Positions 32,250 to 45,139 of a DNA stretch of 64,000 nt are shown piece after piece. The stretch is from Dastarcus helophoroides (taxonomy: Eukaryota; Arthropoda; Insecta; Coleoptera; Bothrideridae). Both the position numbers and the translations under genes were made by a program. The notes under the pieces are model-generated. The model saw nothing but the letters and a program-made list of their open reading frames with translations. It had not been told where the DNA came from and did not search any database. Within the stretch, counting starts at the first letter, position 1. Every line of letters starts with the position of its first letter. The DNA lies in contig CM053337.1 of the NCBI GenBank assembly GCA_028583605.1, forward strand, positions 10,140,469 to 10,204,468. Reading direction: 5' to 3'.

Positions 32250-35200
32250 AAAAAAAATCGATATTTGAGAAAAAATTCGAAATTTAAGAAAATATTAAAA
32301 TTTTGAGAAAAAAAAGTCGAAATTTTGAGTTTAAAGTCGACATCTTAAGAAAAATGTCGATATTTTGAGAAAAATGTCGAAATTTCGATATTAAAGTCAA
32401 CATTTCGAGAAAAAAGTCGAAGTTTGAGAAAAACGTCGAAATTTCAAGAAAGAAGTCGAAATTTGAAAATATTTCGAGAAAAAAGTCGAAATTTAAGAAA
32501 AAAGTCGAGATGTTGAGACAAAAAATCGAAATTTGCGAGAAAAATCGAAATTTCGAGAAAAAAATCGAAATTTTGAGTTTAAAATCGAAATATTGAAAAA
32601 AATATTGAAATGTCGATATTACGGTCAAAATTTCGACAATAAAGTTGAAATTTGAAAAAGAAAAACGAAATTTCGGGAAAAAGGGTCGAAATTTTGAAAA
32701 AAAATCGAAATTAAGAAAAAAGTCAAAATTTCAAGAAAAAAGGCGAAATTTCGAAATATTTCGAGAAAAAAATCGAAATTTGAGAAAAAAGTCGAAATTT
32801 CGAGAAAAAAGTCAACATTTCGCGAAAAAAAGTCGAAATTTCCAGAAGAGTTGAAATTTAAGAAAAAAGTCGAAATTTTGAGAAAAATAGTCGCAATTTC
32901 AAAATATTTCGAGAAAAAAATCGAAATTTGGAAAAAAGTCGAAATTTAAGAAAATATCAAAATTTTGAGAAAAAAAGTCGAAATTTTGAGTTTAAAGTCG
33001 ACATTTCGAGCAAAAAGTCGAAATTTGAGAAAAACGTCGAAATTTCGAAATATTTCGAAAAAAAAAGTCGAAATTTAAGAAAAAAGTCGAAATTTTGAGA
33101 GAAAAAATCGAAATTTGCGAGAAAAATCGAAATTTCGAGAAAAAAATCGAAATTTTGAGTTTAAAATCGAAATATTGAAAAAAATATTGAAATGTCAATA
33201 TTAAGATCAAAATTTCGACAATAAAGTTGAAATTTGAAAAAAAAAACGAAATTTCGGGAAAAAGAGTCGAAATTTTGAGAAAAAATCGAAATTGAGAAAA
33301 AAGTCAAAATTTCAAGAAAAAAGGCGAAATTTCGAAATATTTCGAGAAAAAAGTCGAAATTTAAGAAAAAAGTCGAAATTTTGAGAGAAAAAATCGAAAT
33401 TTGCGAGAAAAGTCGAAATTTCGAGAAAAAAATCGAAATTTTGAGTTTAAAATCGAAATATTGAAAAAAATATTGAAATGTCAACATTAAGGTCAAAATT
33501 TCGACAATAAAGTTGAAATTTGAAAAAAAAACGAAATTTCGGGAAAAAGAGTCGAAATTTTGAGAAAAAATCGTAATTGAGAAAAAAGTCAACATTTCAA
33601 GAAAAAAGGCGAAATTTCGAAATATTTCGAGAAAAAATCGAAATTTGAGAAAAAAGTCGAAATTTCGAGAAAAAAGTCAACATTTCGCGAAAAAAAGTCG
33701 AAATTTTCAGAAAAAAAGTCGAAATTTCCAGAAGAGTTGAAATTTAAGAAAAAAGTCGAAATTTTGAGAAAGAGAGTCGCAATTTCAAAATATTTCGAGA
33801 AAAAAATCGAAATTTGGGAAAAAAGTCGAAATTTAAGAAAATATCAAAATTTTGAGAAAAAAAAGTCGAAATTTTGAGTTTAAAGTCGACATTTCGAGCA
33901 AAAAGTCGAAATTTGAGAAAAACGTCGAAATTTCAAGAAAGAAGTCGAAATTTCGAAATATTTCGAGAAAAAAGTCGAAATTTAAGAAAAAAGTCGAAAT
34001 TTTGAGAGAAAAAATCGAAATTTGCGAGAAAAGTCGAAATTTCGAGAAAAAAATAGAAATTTTAAGTTTAAAATCGAAATATTGAAAAAAATATTGAAAT
34101 GTCAATATTAAGGTCAAAATTTCGACAATAAAGTTGAAATTTGAAAAAAAAAACGAAATTTCGGGAAAAAGAGTCGAAATTTTGGGAAAAAATCGAAATT
34201 GAGAAAAAAGTCAAAATTTCAAGAAAAAAGGCGAAATTTTGAAATATTTCGAGAAAAAATCGAAATTTGGGAAAATAGTCGAGATTTCAAGAAAAAAGTC
34301 GAAATTTCGCGAAAAAAAAGTCGAAATTTCGAGAAAAAAGGCGAAATTTCGAAATATTTAAATATTTCGAGAAAAAATCGAAATTGAGAAAAAAGTCAAA
34401 ATTTCAAGAAAAAAGGCGAAATTTCGAAATATTTCGAGAAAAAATCGAAATTTGAGAAAAAAGTCGAAATTTCGAGAAAAAAGTCATTTCGCGAAAAAAA
34501 GTCGAAATTTTCAGAAAAAAAGTTGAAATTTCAAGAAAGAAGTCGAAATTTCGAAATATTTCGAGAAAAAAGTCGTAATTTAAGAAAAAAGTCGAAATTG
34601 TGAGAGAAAAAATCGAAATTTGCGAGAAAAGTCGAAATTTCAAGAAAAAAATCGAAATTTTGGGTTTAAAATCGAAATATTGAAAAAAATATTGAAATGT
34701 CAATATTAAGGTCAAAATTTCGGCAATAAAGTTGAAATTTGGAAAAAAAAACGAAATTTCGGGAAAAAGAGTCGAAATTTTGAGAAAAAATCGAAATTGA
34801 GAAAAAAGTCAAAATTTCAAGAAAAAAGGCGAAATTTTGAAATATTTCGAGAAAGAAATCGAAATTTGAGAAAAAAATCGAAATTTCGAGAAAAAAGTCA
34901 ACATTTCGCGAAAAAAAATCGAAATTTTGAGAAAAAAGCCGAAATTTCGAAATATTTCGAGCAAAAAATCGAAATTTGGGAAAACAGTTGAGATTTCGAG
35001 AAAAAAGTCGAAATTTCGCGAAGAAAAGTCGAAATTTCGAGAAAAAAAGTCGAAATTTCGAGACAAAAATCGAAATTTGGGAAAATAGTCGAGATTTCGA
35101 AAAAAAAGTCGAAATTTCGCGAAAAAAGAGTCGAAATTTCGAGAAAAAAGTCGAAATTTCGAGACGAAAATCGAAGTTTGCGAGAAAAGTCGAAATTTCG

Positions 35201-35600
35201 AAAAAAAAAGTTAAAATTTTGAATTTAAAGTCGAAATCTTGAGAAAAATATCGAAATGTCGATATTAAGGTCAAAATTTCGAGAAACAATCGAAATTTAT
35301 AAAAAAAGTCAAAATTTTGAGACAAAAGTCGAAATTTTGAGAAAAAAAGTCGAAATTTCAAGAAAAAAGTCAAAATTCCGAGCTTAAAATTAAAATTTAA
35401 GAAAAAGGAGTCGAAATTTCTAAAGATAACATTTTTTTAAATCGATATCCTTTCTACGCCTTTGTAACATTTCGAAAAAGTTTAAATTTTCAGAAAAACG
35501 TCGAAATTTCCAGAAAAAAGTCGAAATTTTGAGAAAAAAGTCGAAATTTGAGAAAAAAGTCAAAACTTGAAATGAAGGCGGAAGTTTGAGAAAAAAGTCG
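32250..35600. repeat. TCGAAATTTCGAGAAAAA array with ~600-bp higher-order units
   Basis: The basic word (GTCGAAATTT + CGAGAAAAAA) repeats about every 15-25 bp. Composite landmark AAAGTTGAAATTTG begins at 32641, 33223, 33509, 34130 and 34728, giving higher-order spacing of about 580-620 bp with one 286-bp interval. The same landmark is at 45484 in element 2. Open frames on both strands are K/F/S/R-only and not genes. Confidence 0.85.
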
Positions 35601-37263
35601 AAAATTCTACGCCTTTGTAACATTATTAATTATTTCAATTATTTTTCAAATTTCGATTTTTTTCTCTAACAAATTTTGCTTTTTTTTTCCTATGAAATTT
35701 GTGGTTTTCTCTAAACATTTTATACAAAGAATTTTTTTTGAAATTTTGATTTATCCTGGAGATTTTGTCTTTAAAATATTTTTGCACTCAACTTTTCAAT
35801 ATAAACCAAAATTTCCGAAACCGGACAATTGAAAACAAGTGAAAATTATCAGGTAGATCGAGGTTTTCAAAAGTCGAAATATTGAGACGTTAAAATTTTG
35901 GAAAAAGTTTAAATTTTTGGTAGCTAAGATTTTGAATCAAAGTGGAACATTTTTTTAAGAAGTTGAAATTTTAGGTCAAAAAAATTTTTAAAAAATGTCA
36001 AATATTTCATGAAATTTCAAAATTTTCAAAAAAGTCGAAATTTTGAAAGAGTTGGCATTTAAATAAAAACAAATCGAAGTTATTAAGAATCGAAATTTTC
36101 AATAAGAAATTATAATGTTCAAAAAATATTATAAACAAAGATGAAATTTAGAAAAAAAGTCGAAAATTTAAAAAGTCAAAAGTCCAGTTTTGAAAAAATT
36201 TATATTTTCAGAAAAAGTAAGAATTTTCAAATGGTAAAAAATAATAAAATGTAATAATTAATTTTCAAAAAAAATTACAAAAAAAAAGACAGAACACCGA
36301 AAAGTCTAAATATTTACGAAAATACGGAAATTTTTAAAAGAGTATTCGCAGTTTTTCAAAACAGTCAATACTTAAAATTAAAATAAGGTGGAGATTACAA
36401 GAAAAAATCTAAATTTTGCAATACAGTAGAAATATGGAAAAAATTCAACCTTTCAAGAAATGCGACATTATCAAAAGTTTTTTATGACAAGTTTTCAAAG
36501 AAATTTGAAATTTTCGAAAAGTAACGTTTTGAAAATGTCGAAATTTCTAGTAGAAATCTTAGAAATCTTTAAACTCCAAGCAGCACCCCCATTAGTTTTG
36601 GCTACGAGCCGCCACTGTTCCTGATAGTACTACAGAAGGTTTGGTAATTGCCAATTTTGTGAGTACGAATCAAGTAAGGAACATACGTGAATATGTTGAA
36701 AAATGACAGTAGCACACTAGATTAGAAAGTTCCATTTGGTATTAAACGACCACAGTCTAATCAAATTAAAAAAAAATGCACCAAAGTTCTATCTTTGGAC
36801 GGATCACAACTAACAAGTAAACATTTAATTAAATTAGAGTCGACTTTTCAACTGGATAATTACTTCCAGCGAAATTCGTCTAATTAGCGGTTAAATGAGT
36901 GCTAAAATCTAACTTTTGACCCTACGCAGCTATTCATCTGCGGTACGTTTCTGCCCTAAAACAAGAAGGCTTCACATTACTCGAATAAGGACCTTCTAAT
37001 TAGCTTTCATAATATTGATTGCCCAAGAAATGTCAAGGAAATATGCGAAACGATGTGCGCCGAATATGATTCCTAACATGTGGCCGTTTGAAGGTTATAG
37101 TTATGACAGATAAAAAATGGGTCTCGAATCGAGGCAATTTTTTTTGTTTCCTGAGAGTATTAACCATTTTGTGAAGGTAAAACACTGGACCAAAGTTGAA
37201 AAAAGAATTTAATAGCCACACGTGCATTTTGGATTGCATGTACAGTATATGGTTGTATACGAA

Positions 37264-37279
37264 ATCCTGTATACAGGAT
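37264..37279. repeat. Perfect 16-bp palindrome
   Basis: ATCCTGTATACAGGAT, followed by GTTTCGATCAT. It resembles two TACAGGGTGT-type ends joined head to head. Confidence 0.7.
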
Positions 37280-37399
37280 GTTTCGATCATGTTGTCATTA
37301 ATATTAAAAAATTGGAGAGAAAAATAAGTAAAAAAAAAGTATGGTACTAATACGCCATTACTTTTTTTAATTATATTTAAACTAATAAGATATCTTCGA

Positions 37400-37640
37400 A
37401 TCGTAATTTAAACCCCTTTTTAGACTGTCACTGCTTCGAAAAGCAACTACATAATGCGACAGCTGCGTTACAACTTCAATCGAACAAAAAAAAATTAGGT
37501 TAGGTTTGAAAGTTGACAACAAAACAAAAACAGAAAAAGTTAATGTGAAATTGCGAACAGTGTGGAATATTTTAAAAAGAACTGATAGAGAGACTAATAA
37601 AATCAAGGGATTTTTTCCGACGTTTTGCCTTTTGTGGATA
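37400..37640 (+). repeat. Diverged dispersed repeat, second copy
   Basis: This is the partner of 2530-2850, with the same ordered landmarks (GACTGTCACTG, TTAGGTTTG, CGAACAGTGTGGAATATTTT, TTTTTCCGACG). Divergence is high and coding potential differs between copies. Confidence 0.6.
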
Positions 37641-38660
37641 TATGTATGACGGAAGCAGATGCAGAGGGAAATTAAAATAAAAAATGAATTGCTACTTATA
37701 ATTTAATTGCATAATTTGCTTCCTAAATGATAATTAAATTAACTCTTGTATTAACAAAGCTCGGTAACTTTTCTACGTGAGATAATTACGTTAGAGGAAA
37801 TTTGATATTATGAATCAATCATTATAAATATTGTAAACCATTCTAAAACCTTGAGGCAATCAAGAGAACCACCAATGATTTCGATTTAGCTTGCGGTTTT
37901 ACGACAAGCAACATGTCGCTTTAGATATCGTGGGAATATGAATTTTTTAATTAACAGCAACAGGCAAAAGGACTCAAAGGACTGCGGGTGTTTCAGCATT
38001 AATTAATTATTAATATTGTAAAGCCGCCAAGATTTTTTTTATCTCGGGGAACAAAAGCCATTTCTAATTAAAATCAGAAGTGGGAAAATTGAATGGGAAG
38101 CTATCGGGTGATGTGGCTGTTTATAATAATTTGATAATTTTGAAATTTTATATTCTGCAGCTGCCTGCAAAACAAAGAATAATTTGCTGCAGTGGACCTG
38201 ACGGTAATCCTTTTATGCAAATGACATCTTGCGGTAGAAAGCTTCTCCAGGGGTAATTCGAAACTTTTAACGCGAGGGAGATGGATGCAACGTGACATGC
38301 GTCAAAAATACAGACATCATTAATAGCGTTTTTGGCTTGTTTATGTCGACCAAAATTTTTGTTGTTAACTTTTTTAAGTTTTAAGCAGTGGCGGCTCGCG
38401 TATAGGCACTGTGGAACTGCAGCACCCCTAATTTCACTTACTAGTTACTTACTTACTAGTTTTTTCTTCAAATATTTCGAAGACCTTTCCTTAAACAATT
38501 TTTTGTAGTAGTTTCTTTTACGAAGTTAAGGGATTTTAAAATCTATTGTAATTTGGTCCCTTTTTGAGAATTTCCACTTATTTGAAAATTTTGACCTTTT
38601 ATCAAGATTTTAGTTTTTTTAACAAAATTTGGACGTTTTAAAAATTACGACTTTTTTTCA

Positions 38661-40860
38661 AAATTTCAACTCTTTTTTCTAAATTTTGTTTTCTTTTGTT
38701 ATAAATTCGATCCTCTTGAAGTCAAAAAAAATATTATGTCTTTGTTAAAAATGCTGATTTATTTTTGAAAATTTCGATTTTTTTTTGAAAATTTCGAATT
38801 TTTTGAAAATTTCGAATTTTTTGAAAATTTTAATTTTTTTTTGAAAATTTTAATTTTTTTTTGAAAATTTCGAATTTTTTTAAAATATTGGCACAAATTC
38901 GAAATTTTGACTTTTTTTGTAAAATCGATCTTGCTCGGTTTGATAACTTTGAACTAATCTTAAAATTTCCTCTTTTTTTTTTGAAAATTTCGATTCTTAT
39001 TCAAAATTTTAATTAGTTCTCAAAGTTTTGAGTTTTTTGAAAATTTTGACTTTTTATCGAAGATTCCATTTTATGTAAATTTGATTTTTTTTAAAATTTT
39101 GAATTTTTGATACACAAAATTCGACAATTTTCAAAATTTCAACTTTTTTTCGAAATTTTATCTTCTGTTGTAAATTTGAAGTACTTTCTTTGAAAATTTT
39201 GATATTTTCTAAAAAGTACTATACTTTTTTAAAAATTATGACCTTTGTTTCAAATTTTGACTAATACTTTTCGAAATTTTGAGTTTTTCGAAAAATCGAC
39301 TTCTCGATGTTTTGACTTATCTAAATTTCCTGTTTACTTAAAAATTTTGAACCTTCTTGAGATTTTCGACGTTTCTAAAAAATTGGATTTACAAAATGTT
39401 GAGCTTTTCGAAATGTTTTCAGCTGTTTCATTTTTTTTTGAGAATTTCGGCTTTCAAAGTTGAATTTTTTTCAAAATATGGACCTTTTTCAAAACTTGGA
39501 CCTTTTGCAAAATTGAAACCTTTTTTGAAAAGTTGTACCTTAAAATTTCCTTGAAACTTCGAATTTTTATAAATTAAACTTTTTTTAAAATTCGCCTTTT
39601 CCTAAAAATTTCGATTTTTTTTAGGAACCTACACTCTTTTAAATTGCAGAGTTTCAAAATTTTGAATGAATTGTTTAAAACGAATTTGAGAAAATGTTGA
39701 TTCTTTTGTAATGTTTCCCCTTTTTTCAGATTTTTTTCAAAATTTCAACTCTTTTTTCTAAATGTTGTTTTCTTTTGTTGTAAATTCGATCCTTTTGAAG
39801 TCAAAAAAATATTATGTCTTTGTTAAAAATGCTGATTTATTTTTGAAAATTTCGATTTTTTTTTGAAAATTTCGAATTTTTTGAAAATTTCAATTTTTTT
39901 TTGAAAATTTCAATTTTTTTTGAAAATTTCAATTTTTTTTTGAAAATTTCGAATTTTTCTAAAATATTGGCACAAATTCGAAATTTTGACTTTTTTTGTA
40001 AAATCGATCTTGCTCGGTTTGATAACTTTGAACTCATTTTAAAATTTCCTCTTTTTTTTGAAAATTTCGATTCTTATTCAAAATTTTAATTAGTTCTCAA
40101 AGTTTTGAGTTTTTTGAAAATTTTGACTTTTTATCGAAGATTCCATTTTATGTAAATTTGATTTTTTTTTAAATTTTGAATTTTTGATACACAAAATTCG
40201 ACAATTTTCAAAATTTCAACTTTTTTTCGAAATTTTATCTTCTGTTGTAAATTTGAAGTACTTTCTTTGAAAATTTTGATATTTTCTAAAAAGTACTATA
40301 CTTTTTTAAAAATTATGACCTTTATTTCAAATTTTGACTAATACTTTTCGAAATTTTGAGTTTTTCGAAAAATCGACTTCTCGATGTTTTGACTTATCTA
40401 AATTTTCTGTTTACTTAAACATTTTGAACCTTTTTAAAAATTTCGACGTTTTTAAAAAATTGGATTTACAAAATGTTGAGCTTTTCGAAATGTTTTCAGC
40501 TGTTCCATTTTTTTTTGAGAATTTCGGCTTTCAAAGTTGAAACTTTTTCAGAATATGGACCTTTTTCAAAACTTGGACCTTTTGCAAAATTGATACCTTT
40601 TTTAAAAAGTATTACCTAAAAATTTTGACTTTTTAAAAATTTTCAACTTTCTCAAAATTTGTACATTTCCTTGAAACTTCGCATTTTTTTATATTAAACT
40701 TTTTTTAAAATTCGCCTTTTCCTGAAAATCTCGATTTTTTTTTAGGAATCTACTCTTTTCAATTGCAGAGTTTTAAAATTTTGAACGAATTGTTTAAAAC
40801 GAATTTGAGAAAATTTTGACTCTTTTGTAATGTTTCCCCTTTTTTCAGATTTTTTCCTTT
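38661..40860. repeat. Two near-identical tandem copies, 1079-bp period
   Basis: The AAATTTCAACTCTTTTTTCT landmark lies at 38661 and 39740. The order of words through ATAAATTCGATCC, CTTGCTCGGTTTGATAAC, GATACACAAAATTCGAC and GAGCTTTTCGAAATGTTTTC is the same in both, with few base changes and small length differences in homopolymers. The duplication therefore looks recent relative to the divergence of the array words themselves. Confidence 0.9.
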
Positions 40861-42040
40861 TTATTTATTTTTTATTTCGACTCTTGATGCTGATTTTTTT
40901 TCATAATATGGACTTTCTTCAAAATTTCGACCTTTTGTAAAATTTATACCTTTTTTAAAATTGGTACTTTAACATTTCAACTGTTAAAAAGTACCAGCTT
41001 TCTAAAATTTGTACTTTTTCTCGAAACTTCAAATTTTAATAAATTCAGTTTTTTGTAAAATTCGCCTTTTTCTGAAAATTTCGATTTTTTTTTAAGTATC
41101 TGGTCTTTCAAATTGCGGATTTTTAAAATTTTGAGCTAATTGTAAAAAACGAGTACGAGAAATTTTCGACTTTTTTGAAATCTTTCACCTTCTTTTTTCA
41201 GATTTTTTTTTTATTTTGACTCTCGATGTTGATTTTTTTTATAATATAGAGTTACTTTAAAATTTTGACCTTTTGCAAAATTTATACCTTCTTTAAAAAT
41301 ATTACTTTAAAATTTCGACTCTTTCAAAATTACCAGCTTTTTAAAATTTGTACTTTTCCTTGAAACTTCGCATTTTTATAAATTAAACTTTTTTTAAAAT
41401 TCGCCTTTTCCTGAAAATTTCGATTTTTTTTAGGAACTTACTCTTTTAAATTGCAGAGTTTTAAAATTTTGAATGAATTGTTTAAAACGAATTTGAGAAA
41501 ATGTTGACTCTTTTGTAATGTTTCCCCTTTTTTCAGATTTTTTCCTTTTTATTTATTTTTTATTTCGACTCTTGATGCCGATTTTTTTTCATAAAATGGA
41601 CTTTCTTCAAAATTTCGACCTTTTGTAAAATTTATACCTTTTTTAAAATTGGTACTTTAACATTTCAACTTTTAAAAAGTACCAGCTTTTTAAAATTTGT
41701 ACTTTTTCTCGAAACTTCAAATTTTAATAAATTCAGTTTTTTGTAAAATTCGCCTTTTTCTGAAAATTTCGATTTTTTTTTAAGTATCTGGTCTTTCAAA
41801 TTGCGGATTTTTAAAATTTTGAGCTAATTGTAAAAAACGAGTACGAGAAATTTTCGACTTTTTTGAAATCTTTCACCTTCTTTTTTCAGATTTTTTTTTT
41901 TATTTCGACTCTCGATGTTGATTTTTTTTATAATATAGAGTTACTTTAAAATTTTGACCTTTTGCAAAATTTATACCTTCTTTAAAAATATTACTTTAAA
42001 ATTTAGACTCTTTCAAAATTAGCAGCTTTTTAAAATTTGT
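40846..42040. repeat. Tandem duplication, 688-bp period
   Basis: CAGATTTTTTCCTTTTTATT starts at 40846 and 41534. CGACTCTTGATGC, CTTTAACATTTCAACT and GAGTACGAGAAATTTTCGAC recur in the same order. Confidence 0.9.
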
Positions 42041-43059
42041 ACTTTTTATCAAAATGATTATTTTTTTGAAAATTTAGTTTTGTTCAAGGTTGTATTATTT
42101 TTGCAACTTTTCGATTTGTTTTGGGAAAACTTTTAACTTTTAAAATTTTTATAAATTCTGTTTTTTGTAAAATTCGCCTTTATCTGAAAATTTCGGCTTT
42201 TTTAAGGATCTGGTCTTTCAAATTGCGGATTTTTGAAATTTTGAACGAATTGTGTAAAACGAATTATTGTAATTTTTTTCTAATTTTTGTAAACATTTTA
42301 ATAAAATAATTAAAATTTCAAATTAACATCTAAACCTAACTCTTCCTGTATTTTAATATTTCTTTAAAAAAAATGAATAGCGAATATTCGAGGTTTTAGC
42401 TGAAATCTCAATTTCAACTTTTTTGTATAAAAATTTTGAGTTTCTTCTAGATATTTCGATTTATTTAAGAAAATTTTAATTATTTCTGCGAAGTTTCCAT
42501 TTTTCCCAAATATTTTATAAAAAGAAATTGTTTATAAATTCCCATTTTTTCTGAAAATTTTGTTCTTAAAATTTCTTCTGGAAATTTCAACCTTTCCAGA
42601 TTTTTTTGTTCCTCTAATTTGCTTTAAAACTGTCAAGTTTTTTCACTGTGACATTGGCTTTTCATTGTTCATTTTAATTTCCCATTTTGATAAAACTGTT
42701 TAGCAAAAAATCCTAAAAATTCTATAAAAATGTCCACATTTTGGAAAAAACGACATTTTAAAAATGAATTTAATTTTCAACTCCTTTCGCATTTCGATAT
42801 TTTTCTAAAATTAAATAACAACCGAGTCCTGGATTATTTTCGTAAAATTTCAATTTCAACCTTTCTCTAAAAATATTTCAAATTTTTTCTCAAATTTCGA
42901 TTTTCTCTAAGAAATGTTGATTTTTTTCCATGAAATTTGTGTTTTTTTCTAAACATTTTATACAAGGGATTTTTTTTAGAATTTCGACTTTTGCTGGAGA
43001 TTTTGTCTTTAAAATATTTTTTTTTGTAAAAATTTTGATTTCTCTAATTTGTTTTAGAA

Positions 43060-43330
43060 TCCTACGCGAAAAACCGCTAAAAACGGGCCATAATCAAAAC
43101 AGATACATATTTACGGTTAGTGTAGGTTGCGGTACATTTCTGTCATGTTTCTGTTATGAATTAGAGATGGCGCTGCATACCGATTCCTTATAAAACATGT
43201 CAATTTTTTCAATATTTTAGTCTTTATTCTGCTATTCGAGGCTAAGGCAAATCCAACAAAGCACTTATAAATGGTGTAACTAACACGCCATTGTTTTATG
43301 TATATAGATAAATTTAGAGAAAATAAATTT
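43060..43330. other. Non-array island inside hAT-type element 2
   Basis: This balanced-composition stretch contains AGAGATGGCGCTGC and AACTAACACGCCATTG; the latter resembles ACTAATACGCCATTA at 37346. It could be a remnant of an older insertion carried within the element. No gene is seen. Confidence 0.5.
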
Positions 43331-45139
43331 CAAATTTGCATAAAAATAAGAAAACTATGAGAAAAATATTGAAACCTCAAGAAAAAATGAACCTTATAAA
43401 CTTCAACATTTTTTGCAATTTGATTTTCTCTAAAAAAATTACTACTACTGTAGGTAGGACCAAAGAAAATTCTGAATCGAAAATTCCCATTTTCCTAAAA
43501 ATGTTAAATTTACTCTTAAAATTCTCAAGTTCGAATTTCTTTAAAAGTAAATTTTGAAAAAAAAGCAGAGAATATTTCTAGGAAAAGTTGAAATTTTCTA
43601 TTTGTATACAAAAGTTTTGAAATAAGGAACAATTCAGGAATCACAGAAAAAACAATTTTTAAAAATAAATTGTCAAAAATATTTAAATATTTAAAGTGGG
43701 AATTAATTAAATTTTTGAAAAAAGAATCAACATTTCAAGAAGTCTCAAATTTCAAGAAGTCTCAATTAAAATGTTGCAAAAAAATTAATCAACAATTTAA
43801 TGCTTGAATTCAATATTTTGAGATTAAAATTTAAATTTTGACAATTTATTTGTACATAAACTGCAAGTTTTTTTTTCAAAATTTGTTTTAAAGCTTCGCA
43901 CAATTTTAAAAATCGAAATTATTGTTGCTAGGGGTAATATTTAATTTAATATAGTAATAAATAAATAGTAAATATAATAATAATACCAAAAAGTTTAAAT
44001 TTAAAAAGAAAAAAATTACCAGTTATAAACCAAAAGCCAAAGTTATCAGAAAAGCCGAAATTTGAAAAAAAGTGGAATTTTTAATAATTTCGAAATTTTC
44101 ATGGAAAGTCAAGTTTCCAAAAGAAAATAGGAATTTAAAAAAATTAATATTTAAAAAAAAATTTAATTTTTAAAATAGTCGACATTTTCAATAATTTTGC
44201 GAATGAAAAAACGCAAAATTTTGGAGAAATATCGACGTTTAAAATGAATTGCAGAATTTTTAATTAAATTTTCAAAGAAGCTGAAGTTATCAATAATGGG
44301 GAAAACTCAAAATAATCAAAAAATTCCTAGTTATCAAAAAGGTTGAAATTTTGAAAAGGAAAAATTTTCGAAAAAGACGAAATTTTGGGTAGTTCAAATT
44401 TAAAATAAAAACTCTTTTTTTAAAAAAGTTGAACATTTAATTGGAAATGTTCAAAAAAAATTATAAATAATATTTTGAAAAAAGTTCGAACCTTTAAAAA
44501 AAGTCAAGCTTTCATAGAGTCGAAATTTTGAAAAAAAGTCGACGTTTTGAAAGTCGAAATTTTTGGAAAAATTGGAAATTTTACGAATTGGTCGAAAATT
44601 TCAAAATAAGTTTTTAAGAAATGTCTCACTTAAAAGAAAAATCAAAATTTTTAAATCAAAGAAATTTCGGAAATAGTTAAAATTAAAAAAATAGGCGAAA
44701 TTTTTAATTTTGAAAAATGCATAAAATTTTGAAAAATTCGAACATTTGAAAAAACCAAAATTTTCAACAAAGTGGGAATTAAAAAAAGTCGAAAAGTTTA
44801 GCAAAACGTAGATTTAAGAAGAGGTTAAAATTTTCAAAAAAAAAGTCGAAATATTTTGACACTTCGATCTTTCTAAATTTTGAGAAATATGCAAAATATA
44901 GAAAAAATTTAAGGATACTGCAAAAATTTTCAAAAAATTTCAAAATTCCAAAAGAAGTCAAAACAAACAAATAGGTCGAAATCGTATAGTCCAAATTAAA
45001 AAAAAATCAAAACTTTGGAAAAGTAGACACATTCAAAAGATCTGGGAAATATCGAGTTTTTAAAATAACTCGAAATTTTAAAAAAGTTTAAATTTTGAAA
45101 AATTGGAAAATTTTCACTCAAATTGTCAAAAAATATCGA

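Larger units (their letters stand above)
31555..36617. mobile_element. Non-autonomous hAT-type element 1 (5.06 kb), array-filled
   Basis: The left end is CAGTGGCGGTTGGCGTATAG. The right end, read inward, is CAGTGGCGGCTCGTAGCC. The flanking 8-mers TTCCTGTT (31547-31554) and TTCCTGAT (36618-36625) match at 7 of 8, as expected for an aged hAT TSD. GCAGCACCCCC lies just inside both ends. There is no transposase frame: the interior is TCGAAATTTCGAGAAAAA array plus AT-rich sequence. The right ~1.4 kb is closely related to that of element 2. Confidence 0.8.
36618..38385. other. Unique and dispersed-repeat sequence between two hAT-type elements
   Basis: This is moderately AT-rich sequence outside the element boundaries. 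It contains the palindrome at 37264 and the diverged repeat at 37400. No gene is recognised; the short minus-strand frames are not supported. Confidence 0.55.

Noticed and set aside
31625..35373. K/F/S-rich frames on both strands within the TCGAAATTT arrays
   Set aside because: Translation of a short repeat; similar frames appear wherever the array occurs and shift with array length.
43150..43180. CTCF-like AGATGGCGCT insulator site
   Set aside because: Only the 10-base core matches; the flanks do not, and such words are frequent in insect repeats.
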